DNA from: Candidatus Rokuibacteriota bacterium
GTDB lineage: Bacteria; Methylomirabilota; Methylomirabilia; Rokubacteriales; CSP1-6
DNA: 64,000 nt
Reading direction: 5' to 3'
Assembly (NCBI GenBank): GCA_016184365.1
Contig: JACPCW010000074.1
Location: forward strand, 28,806 to 92,805
Shown: piece by piece, positions 45,209 to 53,399 of the stretch
Position numbering within the stretch: position 1 is the stretch's first letter
Layout of the letters: each line of letters begins with the position of its first letter
Position numbers and translations under genes: made by a program
Notes under the pieces: generated by a model
Seen by the model: the letters and a program-made list of their open reading frames with translations, nothing else
What the model was told of the DNA's origin: nothing
The model's database searches: none

Positions 45209-45466
45209 CTGTGTACACAGGATGTCCATATCCTGGCGCCGACGCCGCCGCTTTTCGATCGTGCGGGGCGACTGTTCCGCTTACTCTATGGCGCGCGCCG
45301 CGGGCGTTCCGATCGGCTCGGCCCCATGGATGACCTGCTGATCGCGCTCACCGCCTGGCAGATCGGCGCCGCGCTCGTGACCTCGAACGTCGCGGAATTC
45401 CGGCGCATCGCCGCGGGACTGCCCGGACTGTCCATCATCGCGCCGTCGCAACAGGCTCCGGTATGA
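45209..45466 (+). pseudogene. PIN-domain (VapC-type) toxin remnant
   Basis: The 309-base gap before tctC contains an open frame ending LFDRAGRLFRLLYGARRGRS ... DDLLIALTAWQIGAALVTSN then VAEFRRI, the C-terminal half of a PIN nuclease with its DD and N-x-x-x-F features. The N-terminal Asp and the start codon are missing, and no antitoxin is present. The palindrome CTGTGTACACAG opens it (45209-45220). A degraded TA module is the likely origin. Confidence 0.6.
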
Positions 45467-45515
45467 CCGCTGACTCGTTCGCATCTTCATCTCATCCGAT
45501 CCAAGGGAGGACTCA

Positions 45516-46496
45516 ATGATCCGTCTGTCGACCACTCGTATGGTTTCGCTCCTGCTGGTGCTGCTGGCGTCGGTGACCGTCGCAGGCGAGGCGGCCGCCG
45601 CCGAGTACCCGTCGCGCGAGGTCGAGTTCATCGTCTCGTTCCCGGCCGGCGGCCCGGCGGATAGCGGCGCGCGCGTGCTCGCGCCGCTGATGTCGTCGCT
45701 CCTGAAGCAGAACGTCGTCGTCGTGAACAAGCCAGGCGGCGGCGGCGCCGTCGGCGCGGACTTCGCCGCGAAGGCGAAGCCGGATGGCCACACGCTGTAC
45801 GTGTCGACCAACTCCGTGCTGACGATCAGCCCGCATCTCAAGAAGCTGCCGTACAAGCGCAGCGACTTCACGCCGATCGGCGCGTTCGCGGTCGACCTCG
45901 GCGTCATCACGGTGCGCGGCACCAGCCCGGCGAAGACGCTCGAGGAGTTCGTCGGCTACGCGAAGAAGAATCCCGGCAAGCTGAACTACGGCTCGGCCGG
46001 GTACGGCACGGTGTCGTTCTTCACGATGGAGCTCTTCAAGCTCGCGTACGGGCTGGACCTCGTCCACGTGCCCTTCCAGGGCACCGGCCCCGTGAAGAAC
46101 GCGATCATGGGCGGCCACGTGACGGTCGCGACGAGCGGCTTCGGCTCGCTGTCCCCGCTGATCCGCTCGGGCGATCTCGTCGCCCTCGTCACCACGGCGC
46201 CGAAGCGCGTGGCGGCGTTCCCGAACGTGCCGACCATGACCGAGAAGGGCTTCCCGGACGCGTCGCTGAACATCTGGATGGGCCTCTACGCGCCGGCGGC
46301 GACGCCGAAGCCGATCGTCGAGCAGCTCGTGAAGGCCATGGCGCAGGTCGCGAAGGACCCGGCGCTCGCGGCCGGGCTCGAGAAGGCCGGGATGCACCTC
46401 GACTATCGCGATCCCGCCGGCACGGCGAAGCTGCTCGAGACGGAGACGACCGCGGTCGGCAAGGTGGTCGAGAAGCTGAAGCTGCCCAAGGAGTAG
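45516..46496 (+). CDS. tctC: Tripartite tricarboxylate transporter binding protein TctC/Bug family
   Basis: A 326-residue periplasmic protein with a signal peptide (cleavage near AAAAEYPS, about residue 28) and Bug-family features: FIVSFPAGGPADSGARVLAP, VVVNKPGGGGAVGADF, LNYGSAGYGT and FPNVPTMTEKGFPD. It delivers a carboxylate to TctAB encoded at 40-42 kb. ATG 45516 has AAGGGAGG upstream. It begins a new run with the threonine-synthase-like enzyme and two LLM proteins. Confidence 0.93.
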   Translation: MIRLSTTRMVSLLLVLLASVTVAGEAAAAEYPSREVEFIVSFPAGGPADSGARVLAPLMSSLLKQNVVVVNKPGGGGAVGADFAAKAKPDGHTLYVSTNSVLTISPHLKKLPYKRSDFTPIGAFAVDLGVITVRGTSPAKTLEEFVGYAKKNPGKLNYGSAGYGTVSFFTMELFKLAYGLDLVHVPFQGTGPVKNAIMGGHVTVATSGFGSLSPLIRSGDLVALVTTAPKRVAAFPNVPTMTEKGFPDASLNIWMGLYAPAATPKPIVEQLVKAMAQVAKDPALAAGLEKAGMHLDYRDPAGTAKLLETETTAVGKVVEKLKLPKE

Positions 46497-46501
46497 CGCC
46501 G

Positions 46502-47770
46502 ATGGCATCGCCGGCCGGCCTCGCCTGCGTCCGCTGCGGCGCGGCGTACCCGATCTCGCGGTACGCCGTCGATTGCGAGCGGTGTCGCGGCGAGGCGCCG
46601 GCGAACCTCACCGTCACGTATGCGCCGGACGCGTTCGCCGGGATCACGCGCGGCGCGGTCGCGTCCGGCCCGCTGACGTTGTGGCGGTATGCCGCGTTCC
46701 TGCCCGTCGACGCGCGCGACGCCGTGTCGCTCGGCGAAGGTCTGACACCGCTCGTCCCCGCCCCGCGTCTCGGCGCGGCGTTCGGCGCGCGACTCTACGT
46801 CAAGGACGAGTCGCGCAATCCCACGTGGTCGTTCAAGGATCGCCTGGCGACGGTCGTCGTGTCCGCCGCACGCACGCTCGGCGCGCGCGTGATCGCCTCG
46901 TCGTCCTCCGGCAACGCCGGCGCGGCGGTCGCGGCGTATGCCGCGCGCGCCGGCCTTCCCTGCGTCGTCTTCACCTTCCAGGCCGCCGCGGGGCCGATGG
47001 TGACGCAGATGCGCGCGTACGGCGCGCTCGTGGTCGCGGTGCGCGACAAGGCGGATCGGTGGAAGCTGCTCGAGGCGGGCGTCCAGCGCTTCGGGTGGTT
47101 TCCGACGTCGCCGTTCGTCGCGCCCGTCGTCGGCAGCAACCCGCTCGGCATCGAGGGCTACAAGACGCTCGCGTACGAGATCGCCGAGCAGCTCGACTGG
47201 CAGGCGCCCGACTGGTGCGTCCTCCCCGTCTGCTATGGCGACGCGCTGTACGGCGTCTGGAAGGGCTTCGAGGACCTGCGGCGCCTCGGATGGATCGCGC
47301 GATCACCGCGGCTCGTCGCCGCGGAGATCTACGGCTCGCTCGCCGCCACGCTCGCCGCCGGCGGCGACCGGCTGCTCGACGTGCCGAAGACGCACGACAG
47401 CATCGCCGCGTCGATCGGCGCGACCCAGAGCACGTACCAGGCGCTGCACGCCCTGCGCGCGTCGCGTGGCGTCGCGGTGGCGATCCGGGACGACGAGCTG
47501 ATGACGTGGCAGGCGCGCATGGCCGCGGAGGAAGGCCTCTACGCCGAGCCGTCGTCGGTCGCGCCCGTCGCCGCGGTGCAGCGGCTTCGCGCGGACGGCG
47601 CGATCGGGCGCGATGACTCGGTCGTGGCGGTCATCACCGCCGGCGGTCTGAAAGACCCGGCGCCGACGGCGCGCCACCAGGGCGACGTGCCGGTGGTCCC
47701 GGCGGACCTCGACGCGGCGCTCGACACGCTGCGATCCGTGTACGGCGTCACGCTGGGCGACGATGCCTGA
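46502..47770 (+). CDS. Threonine-synthase-like PLP-dependent lyase
   Basis: A 422-residue fold-type II PLP enzyme. An N-terminal zinc ribbon (Cys9, Cys12, Cys25, Cys28) is followed by the PLP-lysine motif NPTWSFKDR (Lys112), the phosphate-binding SSSGNAGAA and a late GGLKD. These match threonine synthase and related diaminopropionate or threonine lyases. Placed in a catabolic transport cluster rather than with thrB/hom, it may act on another beta- or gamma-substituted amino acid. Start ATG is five bases after tctC; the end overlaps the next gene by eight bases. Confidence 0.85.
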   Translation: MASPAGLACVRCGAAYPISRYAVDCERCRGEAPANLTVTYAPDAFAGITRGAVASGPLTLWRYAAFLPVDARDAVSLGEGLTPLVPAPRLGAAFGARLYVKDESRNPTWSFKDRLATVVVSAARTLGARVIASSSSGNAGAAVAAYAARAGLPCVVFTFQAAAGPMVTQMRAYGALVVAVRDKADRWKLLEAGVQRFGWFPTSPFVAPVVGSNPLGIEGYKTLAYEIAEQLDWQAPDWCVLPVCYGDALYGVWKGFEDLRRLGWIARSPRLVAAEIYGSLAATLAAGGDRLLDVPKTHDSIAASIGATQSTYQALHALRASRGVAVAIRDDELMTWQARMAAEEGLYAEPSSVAPVAAVQRLRADGAIGRDDSVVAVITAGGLKDPAPTARHQGDVPVVPADLDAALDTLRSVYGVTLGDDA

Positions 47771-48770
47771 GCGTCCGATCTGGATCGACGGCCTCGGCGT
47801 CGCCCTCATGGGGCACGGCGTGCCCGGCCGCGCCGTGGAGCACGCGCGCGCTGCGGAACGCGCCGGCCTCGGCAGCGTCTGGATCATCGAGGACTACTTT
47901 CATCCCGGCGCCTACACGCTGGCCGCGGCGGCCGCGGCCGTGACCGGGCGCGTGACCATCGGCCTCGGCGTCGTGAACCCGTACACGCGGCACCCCGCGC
48001 TCGTCGCGATGGAAACCGCGGCGCTCGCCGGCGTCGCCCCCGGCCGCGTCGTCCTGGGCCTCGGCACCTCGAACCGCAACTGGATCGAGGGACAGATGGC
48101 CATTCCGTTCAAGACGCCGCTCCGCGGACTGCGGGAAGCGGTCGCGATCGTCCGCGCGCTGCTCGCCGGCGAGCGCGTGACGTTCGCCGGCGAATGCTTC
48201 ACGGTCAACGACGTCGCGCTCGAATCGCCGCCGCCCGCGCCGATCCCGATCCTGCTCGGCGTCAAGGGCCCGCGCGCGCTCGCGCTCGCCGCCGAGGTCG
48301 CCGACGGCGTGCACGCGTCCATCCTGGCATCGCCGGCGCACGTGCGCCGTGTGCGTGACGCCGCGCCGGGGCGAGCCGACTTCCGTGTCGTCGCGTACCT
48401 GCCGGTCGCCGTGAGCGACGACCGCCGCGAAGCGCGCGCGTGGATGCGTCCGGTGCTCGCGCGCTACCTCGGCGTGCTGCACGGCCAGTCGATCCTGGAG
48501 GACGCCGGCGTCGGCGCCGAGCGCACGCTGCCATTTCGCGACGCGCTGCGGGCCGGCCGCGTCGCGACCGGGCTCGTCACCGACGACCTCGTCGACACGT
48601 TCGCCGTCGCGGGCACGCCGGCCGACTGCCGCGCCGCGCTCGCGCGGTGGGCCGCCGCCGGGCTCGACCTGCCGATCGCCGTCGTGCCGCCGGGCGCGGA
48701 CCTGGCGCCACAGCTCGAGCGACTCGGCCGCGAACTCGCGCCCGCCTGGAAGGAGATGCGACCCCGATGA
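47763..48770 (+). CDS. LLM-class flavin/F420-dependent oxidoreductase
   Basis: A 335-residue luciferase-like protein with IGLGVVNPYTRHPALVAMET, GRVVLGLGTSNRNWIEGQMA and PIPILLGVKGPRALALAAEV, closest in pattern to the methylene-tetrahydromethanopterin-reductase-like (Mer) branch. It overlaps the lyase gene by eight bases and the next LLM gene by four. It is a distant paralogue of the enzyme at 43.2 kb, while the 44.2 and 48.8 kb genes are the close pair. Confidence 0.88.
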   Translation: MPERPIWIDGLGVALMGHGVPGRAVEHARAAERAGLGSVWIIEDYFHPGAYTLAAAAAAVTGRVTIGLGVVNPYTRHPALVAMETAALAGVAPGRVVLGLGTSNRNWIEGQMAIPFKTPLRGLREAVAIVRALLAGERVTFAGECFTVNDVALESPPPAPIPILLGVKGPRALALAAEVADGVHASILASPAHVRRVRDAAPGRADFRVVAYLPVAVSDDRREARAWMRPVLARYLGVLHGQSILEDAGVGAERTLPFRDALRAGRVATGLVTDDLVDTFAVAGTPADCRAALARWAAAGLDLPIAVVPPGADLAPQLERLGRELAPAWKEMRPR

Positions 48771-49771
48771 AGTTCGGCGTCCACATCCCGACGTGCATCG
48801 AAGGCATGATGTATCCCGTCCCATTCGCGAAGCCGGAGGACATCCTGCCGACCGCGCGGCTCGCCGAGCGCGTCGGCTTCGATTCGGTCTGGGGCAACGA
48901 CCACATGACCACGCAGCGGTACGTGCAGCGCGAGTGGCCCGATCCGCCGAATTTCTACGAGCCGCTCATCACCTTCACCTGGGTGGCGGCGCGGACCGAG
49001 CGCATCCGGCTCGCCACCGGCATCATCGTGTTGCCGATGCGCAACATGCCGGTGCTCGCCAAGCAGGTGGCCACGCTCGACCAGCTCTCGGGCGGGCGCG
49101 TCATCCTCGGCGTCGGCACCGGCGCGTATCGCGAGGAGTACGAGGCGCTCTTTCCGGACGCGAAGGCCGTCCGGCGCGGCGACCTCGTGGACGAGGGCAT
49201 GCGCGCGCTGCGCCAGCTCTTCACCGAGCGGAAGGCGACGTTCCGCGGCCGTCACGTCCGCTTCGAGGAGGTCGAGTGCTTCCCGAAGCCGCGGCAGTCG
49301 CCGCTGCCGATGTACGCCGGAGGCAACCACGCGGAGGTGCGCCGGCGCGCCGGCGAATACGGCGAGGGCTGGATGCCCGCGGTGCTCTCGCCGGAGGAAA
49401 TCGAGCGTGGCGTCGAGGACGTGCGGCGCGCGGCCGCCAAGGCGGGCCGCGACGCGGGCGCCATCGACATCGCGCCGCAGTTCGCGTGCTCGATCGGCCG
49501 CACGCACGATGAAGCGGTGCGGCGCTTCCACGCGTCGCAGCTCTACCGGCACCTCGAGTCGCTCAAGCGGTCGACGCTCCGCGAGCAGACCGGCGGCTTC
49601 GAGCAGCGCAACCTGATCGGCAGCCCGGACGAGATCTGCGAGCAGATCCGCCGCTACCAGCGGGCCGGCGTCACCACGTGCGCCGGCATTCTCTTCGTCG
49701 CCAACACCGTGCCCGAGATGCAGGAGGCGATCGACCTCTTCGGGCGCGAGGTCATTCCCCAGGTCGCGTGA
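48767..49771 (+). CDS. LLM-class flavin-dependent oxidoreductase, paralogue B
   Basis: A 334-residue luciferase-like protein (VHIPTCIEGMMYPVPFAKPE, RVGFDSVWGNDHM, LAKQVATLDQLSGGRVILGV, GTGAYREEYEALFPD). About half of the residues match the 44.2-kb paralogue over the N-terminal 170 positions. ATG 48767 overlaps the previous TGA. It closes this catabolic run before repeat copy 3. Confidence 0.9.
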   Translation: MKFGVHIPTCIEGMMYPVPFAKPEDILPTARLAERVGFDSVWGNDHMTTQRYVQREWPDPPNFYEPLITFTWVAARTERIRLATGIIVLPMRNMPVLAKQVATLDQLSGGRVILGVGTGAYREEYEALFPDAKAVRRGDLVDEGMRALRQLFTERKATFRGRHVRFEEVECFPKPRQSPLPMYAGGNHAEVRRRAGEYGEGWMPAVLSPEEIERGVEDVRRAAAKAGRDAGAIDIAPQFACSIGRTHDEAVRRFHASQLYRHLESLKRSTLREQTGGFEQRNLIGSPDEICEQIRRYQRAGVTTCAGILFVANTVPEMQEAIDLFGREVIPQVA

Positions 49772-49798
49772 GACCGTGAAGGAACCCCGTGATCGAGG

Positions 49799-49864
49799 AG
49801 TGCCACGGCTTCGCCGGGGCGCTCCGAGCGCCAGGGGGGCTTGGGGGGCGCCCGGAGCCCCCCA
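49799..49864 (+). repeat. Two-hairpin intergenic repeat, copy 3
   Basis: Stem 1 is AGTGCCACGGC-TTC-GCCGGGGCGCT (49799-49823) with the same A-G mismatch as copy 1 but an inverted loop-closing pair. CCGAGCG follows, then stem 2 TGGGGGGC-N7-GCCCCCCA (49842-49864). It ends 28 bases before the ABC binding-protein ATG. Confidence 0.7.
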
Positions 49865-49892
49865 TGTAATGAGATCCCAAGGAGGACATGCC

Positions 49893-51056
49893 ATGCGCAT
49901 CGCACTCGCTCTCGTCCTGCTGCTCGTCGCCGCGCTGCCGTTCCACGGTGCCGCGCAGGCGCCGCCCATCCGGATCGGCTTCGGCTCGGCGATGAGCGGC
50001 CCGGCCGCCATCACCGGTGAAGGCGTGAAGTGGGGCGCCACGCTCGCCGTCGAGGAGATCAACGCGAAGGGCGGCGTCATGGGCCGCAAGCTCGAGGCGT
50101 ACTTCGCCGACAACAAGGCGCAGCCGGGCGAGGCGGTCAGCGCCGTCCGCAAGCTGGCCGACGTCGACAAGGTGGACGTCATCATCGGCCAGACGCACAG
50201 CGGCGCGTGCCTCGGCGCCATGCCCGTCGTGAAGGAGATCGGCGTGCCGATGGTCGTGGAATCGTGCTCGCACGCGGACATCAGGAAGCTCAGCGGCAAG
50301 GGCGGCAACGAGTGGACGTTCCGCGTGGCGCTCGACGACGAGATCATGGCCCACACCTTCGCGAAGTACATGGCGAAGAAGGGCGTGAAGTCCGCGTCGA
50401 TCCTGGCCATGAACAACGACTTCGGCCGCGGCGCCGCGACCGCCTACGACGTCGCGTTCAAGAAGGCCGGGATCAAGACGGCGTCGACGGAGTTCTTCGA
50501 TCCGGGTCAGCCGGATTACCGCCCGGTGCTCGCGCGGCTCAAGCGGACGGGCGCGGAGGCGATCCTCGCCGTCATCCTCGCCAGCGACGGCGCGCCGTTC
50601 ATGCGGCAGTTCCGCGAGCTCGGCATGACGCAGAAGATCTACGCGCGGGGCAGCCTCGCGTCCGCCGAGTTCCTGCACCAGGTCCGGGACAACCCGAAGC
50701 TCGGCGACGGCATCATCGAGGCGAGCTACTGGGTCACGGGGCTCGACCCGGAGTGGGACCGGAAGTGGCAGGAGCGCCACAACATTCCGCCGCGCATCCA
50801 CGGCTCGCTCGCCGCGATCACGCTCAAGTACGCGGTCGTGCCCGCGCTCGAGATCGCGCAGAAGAAGCACGGCAAGATCGACCGCGCGACGATCCGCCAG
50901 GCGCTCACGGAAGTGGACGTGAAGGACTCGCCGGTCGGCCCGATCAAGTTCGATCAGAACCACCAGGCGTGGATCAACATGATCCTGCTCGAGATCCAGG
51001 ACGGGAAGCTTCGGATCCTGGAAAAGCTGCCGACGAGCCCGGCCCTGCTGAACTAG
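49893..51056 (+). CDS. ABC transporter substrate-binding protein (branched-chain amino acid type)
   Basis: A 387-residue LivJ-like periplasmic protein with a signal peptide (cleavage near GAAQA, about residue 22), IRIGFGSAMSGPAAITGEGV, INAKGGVMGRKLE, VIIGQTHSGACLGAMPVVKE and FDPGQPDYRPVLARLK. It feeds the LivHMGF-type permease encoded at 52.5-56.5 kb. In such clusters the ligand is often an aromatic acid, amide or short carboxylate rather than leucine. ATG 49893 has AAGGAGG upstream. Its TAG stop overlaps the stop of the convergent toxin gene in a CTAG. Confidence 0.92.
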   Translation: MRIALALVLLLVAALPFHGAAQAPPIRIGFGSAMSGPAAITGEGVKWGATLAVEEINAKGGVMGRKLEAYFADNKAQPGEAVSAVRKLADVDKVDVIIGQTHSGACLGAMPVVKEIGVPMVVESCSHADIRKLSGKGGNEWTFRVALDDEIMAHTFAKYMAKKGVKSASILAMNNDFGRGAATAYDVAFKKAGIKTASTEFFDPGQPDYRPVLARLKRTGAEAILAVILASDGAPFMRQFRELGMTQKIYARGSLASAEFLHQVRDNPKLGDGIIEASYWVTGLDPEWDRKWQERHNIPPRIHGSLAAITLKYAVVPALEIAQKKHGKIDRATIRQALTEVDVKDSPVGPIKFDQNHQAWINMILLEIQDGKLRILEKLPTSPALLN

Positions 51057-51436
51057 GCGGGGCCTTCGAAGAGATCGAGCCCCGGAATATCGCGGAAATC
51101 GTCGGGATTCAACGTCCAGATGGGCGCCGAGTGGGTCAGGGCGCAGGCGGCGATCGCCAGATCGGCGGCACGCGCCCTGGCCCCTCGGACCTCGCGATAG
51201 AGTCGCGCGGCGACGACGGCCTCCGGCGGGCCGAAGGGCAGCGCCGCCTCCTTCGGGAACACCGCTTCCTGGGCCGCCAGCTCGGCAGGCTCGCGCGGTC
51301 CCCGGAGCCACTCGTACAGCACGAGGGAGGGCACGACGAGCCGTTCACCGTTGCCGATGGCCTGGCGGAGCGCCGGTCCCGAGCGGCGGCGGCCCGTCAG
51401 CGCATCGACCAGCACGGACGTGTCGACGACGATCAC
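51053..51436 (-). CDS. VapC-type PIN toxin 1
   Basis: A 127-residue PIN ribonuclease: MIVVDTSVLVDAL with Asp5, Glu42 in LYEWLRG, Asp92 in AADLAIAACA and the late acidic region NPDDFRDI. VapC toxins cleave tRNA or rRNA when unopposed. Start ATG overlaps the antitoxin stop (ATGA). The module faces the ABC genes from the opposite strand. Confidence 0.9.
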   Translation of the reverse strand: MIVVDTSVLVDALTGRRRSGPALRQAIGNGERLVVPSLVLYEWLRGPREPAELAAQEAVFPKEAALPFGPPEAVVAARLYREVRGARARAADLAIAACALTHSAPIWTLNPDDFRDIPGLDLFEGPA

Positions 51437-51717
51437 GAGCGACGGCGACCGCGACGGCTCCAGCGACGGCGTGCGGCGTGAATCTCGCGAAGCTCGGTCT
51501 CGACCGCGGCGTCGGAGCGGGTGGGCGGTTCCTGCATCAGCCGATCGAGAGCACCGAGCATGCGCGTCCGCTCGTCGTCGCTCAGCCGGTCGGCGCGGGC
51601 CTCGTACTCCTTGATCGCTTCGCGAACGACCATGCTTTGCGGCTTGCCCAGCCGGGCGGAGATGCGACGGACGCGGTCCACCGTTTCGTCATCGAACGTG
51701 TACGTGACCTTGACCAT
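51433..51717 (-). CDS. Ribbon-helix-helix antitoxin 1 (VapB/CopG type)
   Basis: A 94-residue protein; MVKVTYTFDDETVDRVRRIS plus GKPQSMVVREAIKEYEARAD is a standard RHH fold, followed by a helical, toxin-wrapping tail. ATG 51717 was chosen because the longer frame has no ribosome site and crosses the direct-repeat operator. It pairs with the overlapping PIN toxin. Confidence 0.88.
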   Translation of the reverse strand: MVKVTYTFDDETVDRVRRISARLGKPQSMVVREAIKEYEARADRLSDDERTRMLGALDRLMQEPPTRSDAAVETELREIHAARRRWSRRGRRRS

Positions 51718-51739
51718 ACCGCCATACTGCCATATCGCC
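51716..51739 (-). promoter_or_regulatory. Three tandem 8-mers over the antitoxin start, probable RHH operator
   Basis: On the plus strand ATACCGCC, ATACTGCC and ATATCGCC follow each other without gaps. Short direct repeats spaced about one helical turn apart are typical RHH binding arrays, and these overlap the start codon of the antitoxin. Confidence 0.5.
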
Positions 51740-51899
51740 AGCATGGATCGCCAGTACGCCAGGCGTCCTCGGCGGGCCGTCGAGATCGACTCGGTGCCGG
51801 GCTTCCATGAGGTCGAGGATCGCGCGCGCTCGTACGTCACGACTCGTCCGTGCGATACTGACGCAAACATCAAAGCATCTGTATCGACGAGGGGGCCCG

Positions 51900-52094
51900 A
51901 TGAAGCCCGCGGTGAGAAAAAAGACGTACAACCTCGACAGCCGGAGCATCGCAGCCGCTCGGCGGGTCTTCAACGCGAAGACCGATACGGAGGCGATCCA
52001 GAAGGCGCTGCGCAAGGCCGTTGACGACCGGGAGATCGAGGACGCCCTCGACAGGCTCTTGCGGGAGGGACGGTTCCGCACGATTTACCGGTGA
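51900..52094 (+). CDS. Small VapB-like antitoxin 2
   Basis: A 64-residue protein, MKPAVRKKTYNLDSRSIAAA then RRVFNAKTDTEAIQKALRKA, with an RHH-like core and a C-terminal acidic helix. ATG 51900 follows GAGGGGG. CGATAC-N22-GTATCG (51853-51886) just upstream may be its operator. The GTG of the toxin overlaps its stop. Confidence 0.8.
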   Translation: MKPAVRKKTYNLDSRSIAAARRVFNAKTDTEAIQKALRKAVDDREIEDALDRLLREGRFRTIYR

Positions 52095-52519
52095 AGTACC
52101 TGCTCGACACGAACGTCTACGTGGACGCCTCCCGCTCGGCGGGCCGGCGTGATCAGTTCCGGTCGGCGTTCTTCCCACTCCTGCCCGCGACGTACCTCTC
52201 AGCGGTTGTCGCCTGCGAACTCATGGTCGCCGCCGCCGACCGCCGCAGCCGCGCGTACGTCGAGGACTTCATCCGCCCTCTGGAGCGCACGGGCCGCATC
52301 GTGACGCCCACGTTCGACGACTGGACCGAGGCAGCGGCGCTGATGGCCGCGATCGAGCGCCGCGACCGCGGCTGGAGGTCGAAACTCCCGGCGTTGCTGA
52401 ACGACATCCTGATCGCGCTCAGTGCCCGGCGGATCGGCGCGATGGTGCTGACGCGGAATCGCGAGGACTTTCTCTTGATCCGCCGCCACAAGGGATTCTC
52501 GTTGCGGGTTCTCGAGTGA
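52091..52519 (+). CDS. VapC-type PIN toxin 2
   Basis: A 142-residue PIN protein: MKYLLDTNVYVDAS (Asp6), Glu43 in VACELMVAA, Asp105 in LLNDILIALSARR and Asp126 in TRNREDFLLI. The N-terminus and the catalytic set are complete. GTG in a GTGA overlap with its antitoxin. The module lies between the ABC binding-protein gene and livH. Confidence 0.9.
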   Translation: MKYLLDTNVYVDASRSAGRRDQFRSAFFPLLPATYLSAVVACELMVAAADRRSRAYVEDFIRPLERTGRIVTPTFDDWTEAAALMAAIERRDRGWRSKLPALLNDILIALSARRIGAMVLTRNREDFLLIRRHKGFSLRVLE

Positions 52520-52526
52520 CTCGCGG

Positions 52527-53399
52527 GTGATCGCCGACCTCCTCGAGCTGCTCGTGCATGGCCTGACCCTCGGGTCCATGTACGCCATGGTCGCCGCCGG
52601 GCTCGCGCTCATGCTCGGCGTCGCCCGGCTCATCAACTTCGCGCACGGCGAGTTCTTCATGCTCGGCGCCTACGTGTTCTGGTTCGCGTACCGCGAGCTG
52701 GACGTGCCGTACCCGCTCGCCGGCCTGCTCGCGCCGGCCGTCATGATCCTCTTCGGCATGGTCTACCAGCGCACCGTCATCCGCGCGATCCTGCCGCACT
52801 CGTGGCACGTCCAGCTCATCGCCACGCTCGCCACGTCGATCGTGCTCACGAACCTCGCGATCATCGTGTTCGGCACGCAGCCGAAGGAGGTGCCGACGGC
52901 GCTGTCGTCGCGCATCCTCGACATCGGCGGCCTGCGCATGGCGTGGCAGCGGGTGCTCGTGCTCGCCGCGGCGCTCGTCATCTTCTGGGCGCTCCACCGG
53001 TTCGTCACGCGGACGCGGGCCGGCCGCGCCATGCGGGCGATGTCGCAGAACCGCGAAGCGTGCGCGGTGGTCGGCGTCGACGTCCAGCGCGTGGCGATGG
53101 TCGCGTTCGCGGTCTCGGCGGCGCTCGCGGCGGCGGCGGCGGCCCTCGTCTCGCCGCTGTTCAACATCTTTCCCGACATGGGCACCGGCCTCACGCTCAA
53201 GGCCTTCGCCGCCGTCGTCACCGGCGGGTTCGGCTACGTCAACGGCGCCATCGCGGCGAGCTTCCTGATCGGCGTCACGGAATCGTTCGCGGGCAGCTAC
53301 GTCTCGTACGCGTACAAGGATGCGTTCGCCTTCGTCATCATGATCGCGGTCCTGCTCTGGCGGCCCCAGGGCCTCTTCGGCCGGCGGATCGGCATCTGA
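52527..53399 (+). CDS. livH: ABC transporter permease LivH
   Basis: A 290-residue permease with eight hydrophobic segments and the LivH signatures GLTLGSMYAMVAAGLALMLG, RLINFAHGEFFMLGAYV and GFGYVNGAIAASFLIGV. It forms the membrane channel with LivM. The GTG start lies eight bases after the VapC2 stop. Its stop overlaps the probable CTG start of livM. Confidence 0.93.
   Translation: MIADLLELLVHGLTLGSMYAMVAAGLALMLGVARLINFAHGEFFMLGAYVFWFAYRELDVPYPLAGLLAPAVMILFGMVYQRTVIRAILPHSWHVQLIATLATSIVLTNLAIIVFGTQPKEVPTALSSRILDIGGLRMAWQRVLVLAAALVIFWALHRFVTRTRAGRAMRAMSQNREACAVVGVDVQRVAMVAFAVSAALAAAAAALVSPLFNIFPDMGTGLTLKAFAAVVTGGFGYVNGAIAASFLIGVTESFAGSYVSYAYKDAFAFVIMIAVLLWRPQGLFGRRIGI

Noticed and set aside
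45209..45220. CTGTGTACACAG as a sixth island operator
   Set aside because: It is a compact 12-bp palindrome without the 5-12-5 spacing and lies in the metabolic flank.
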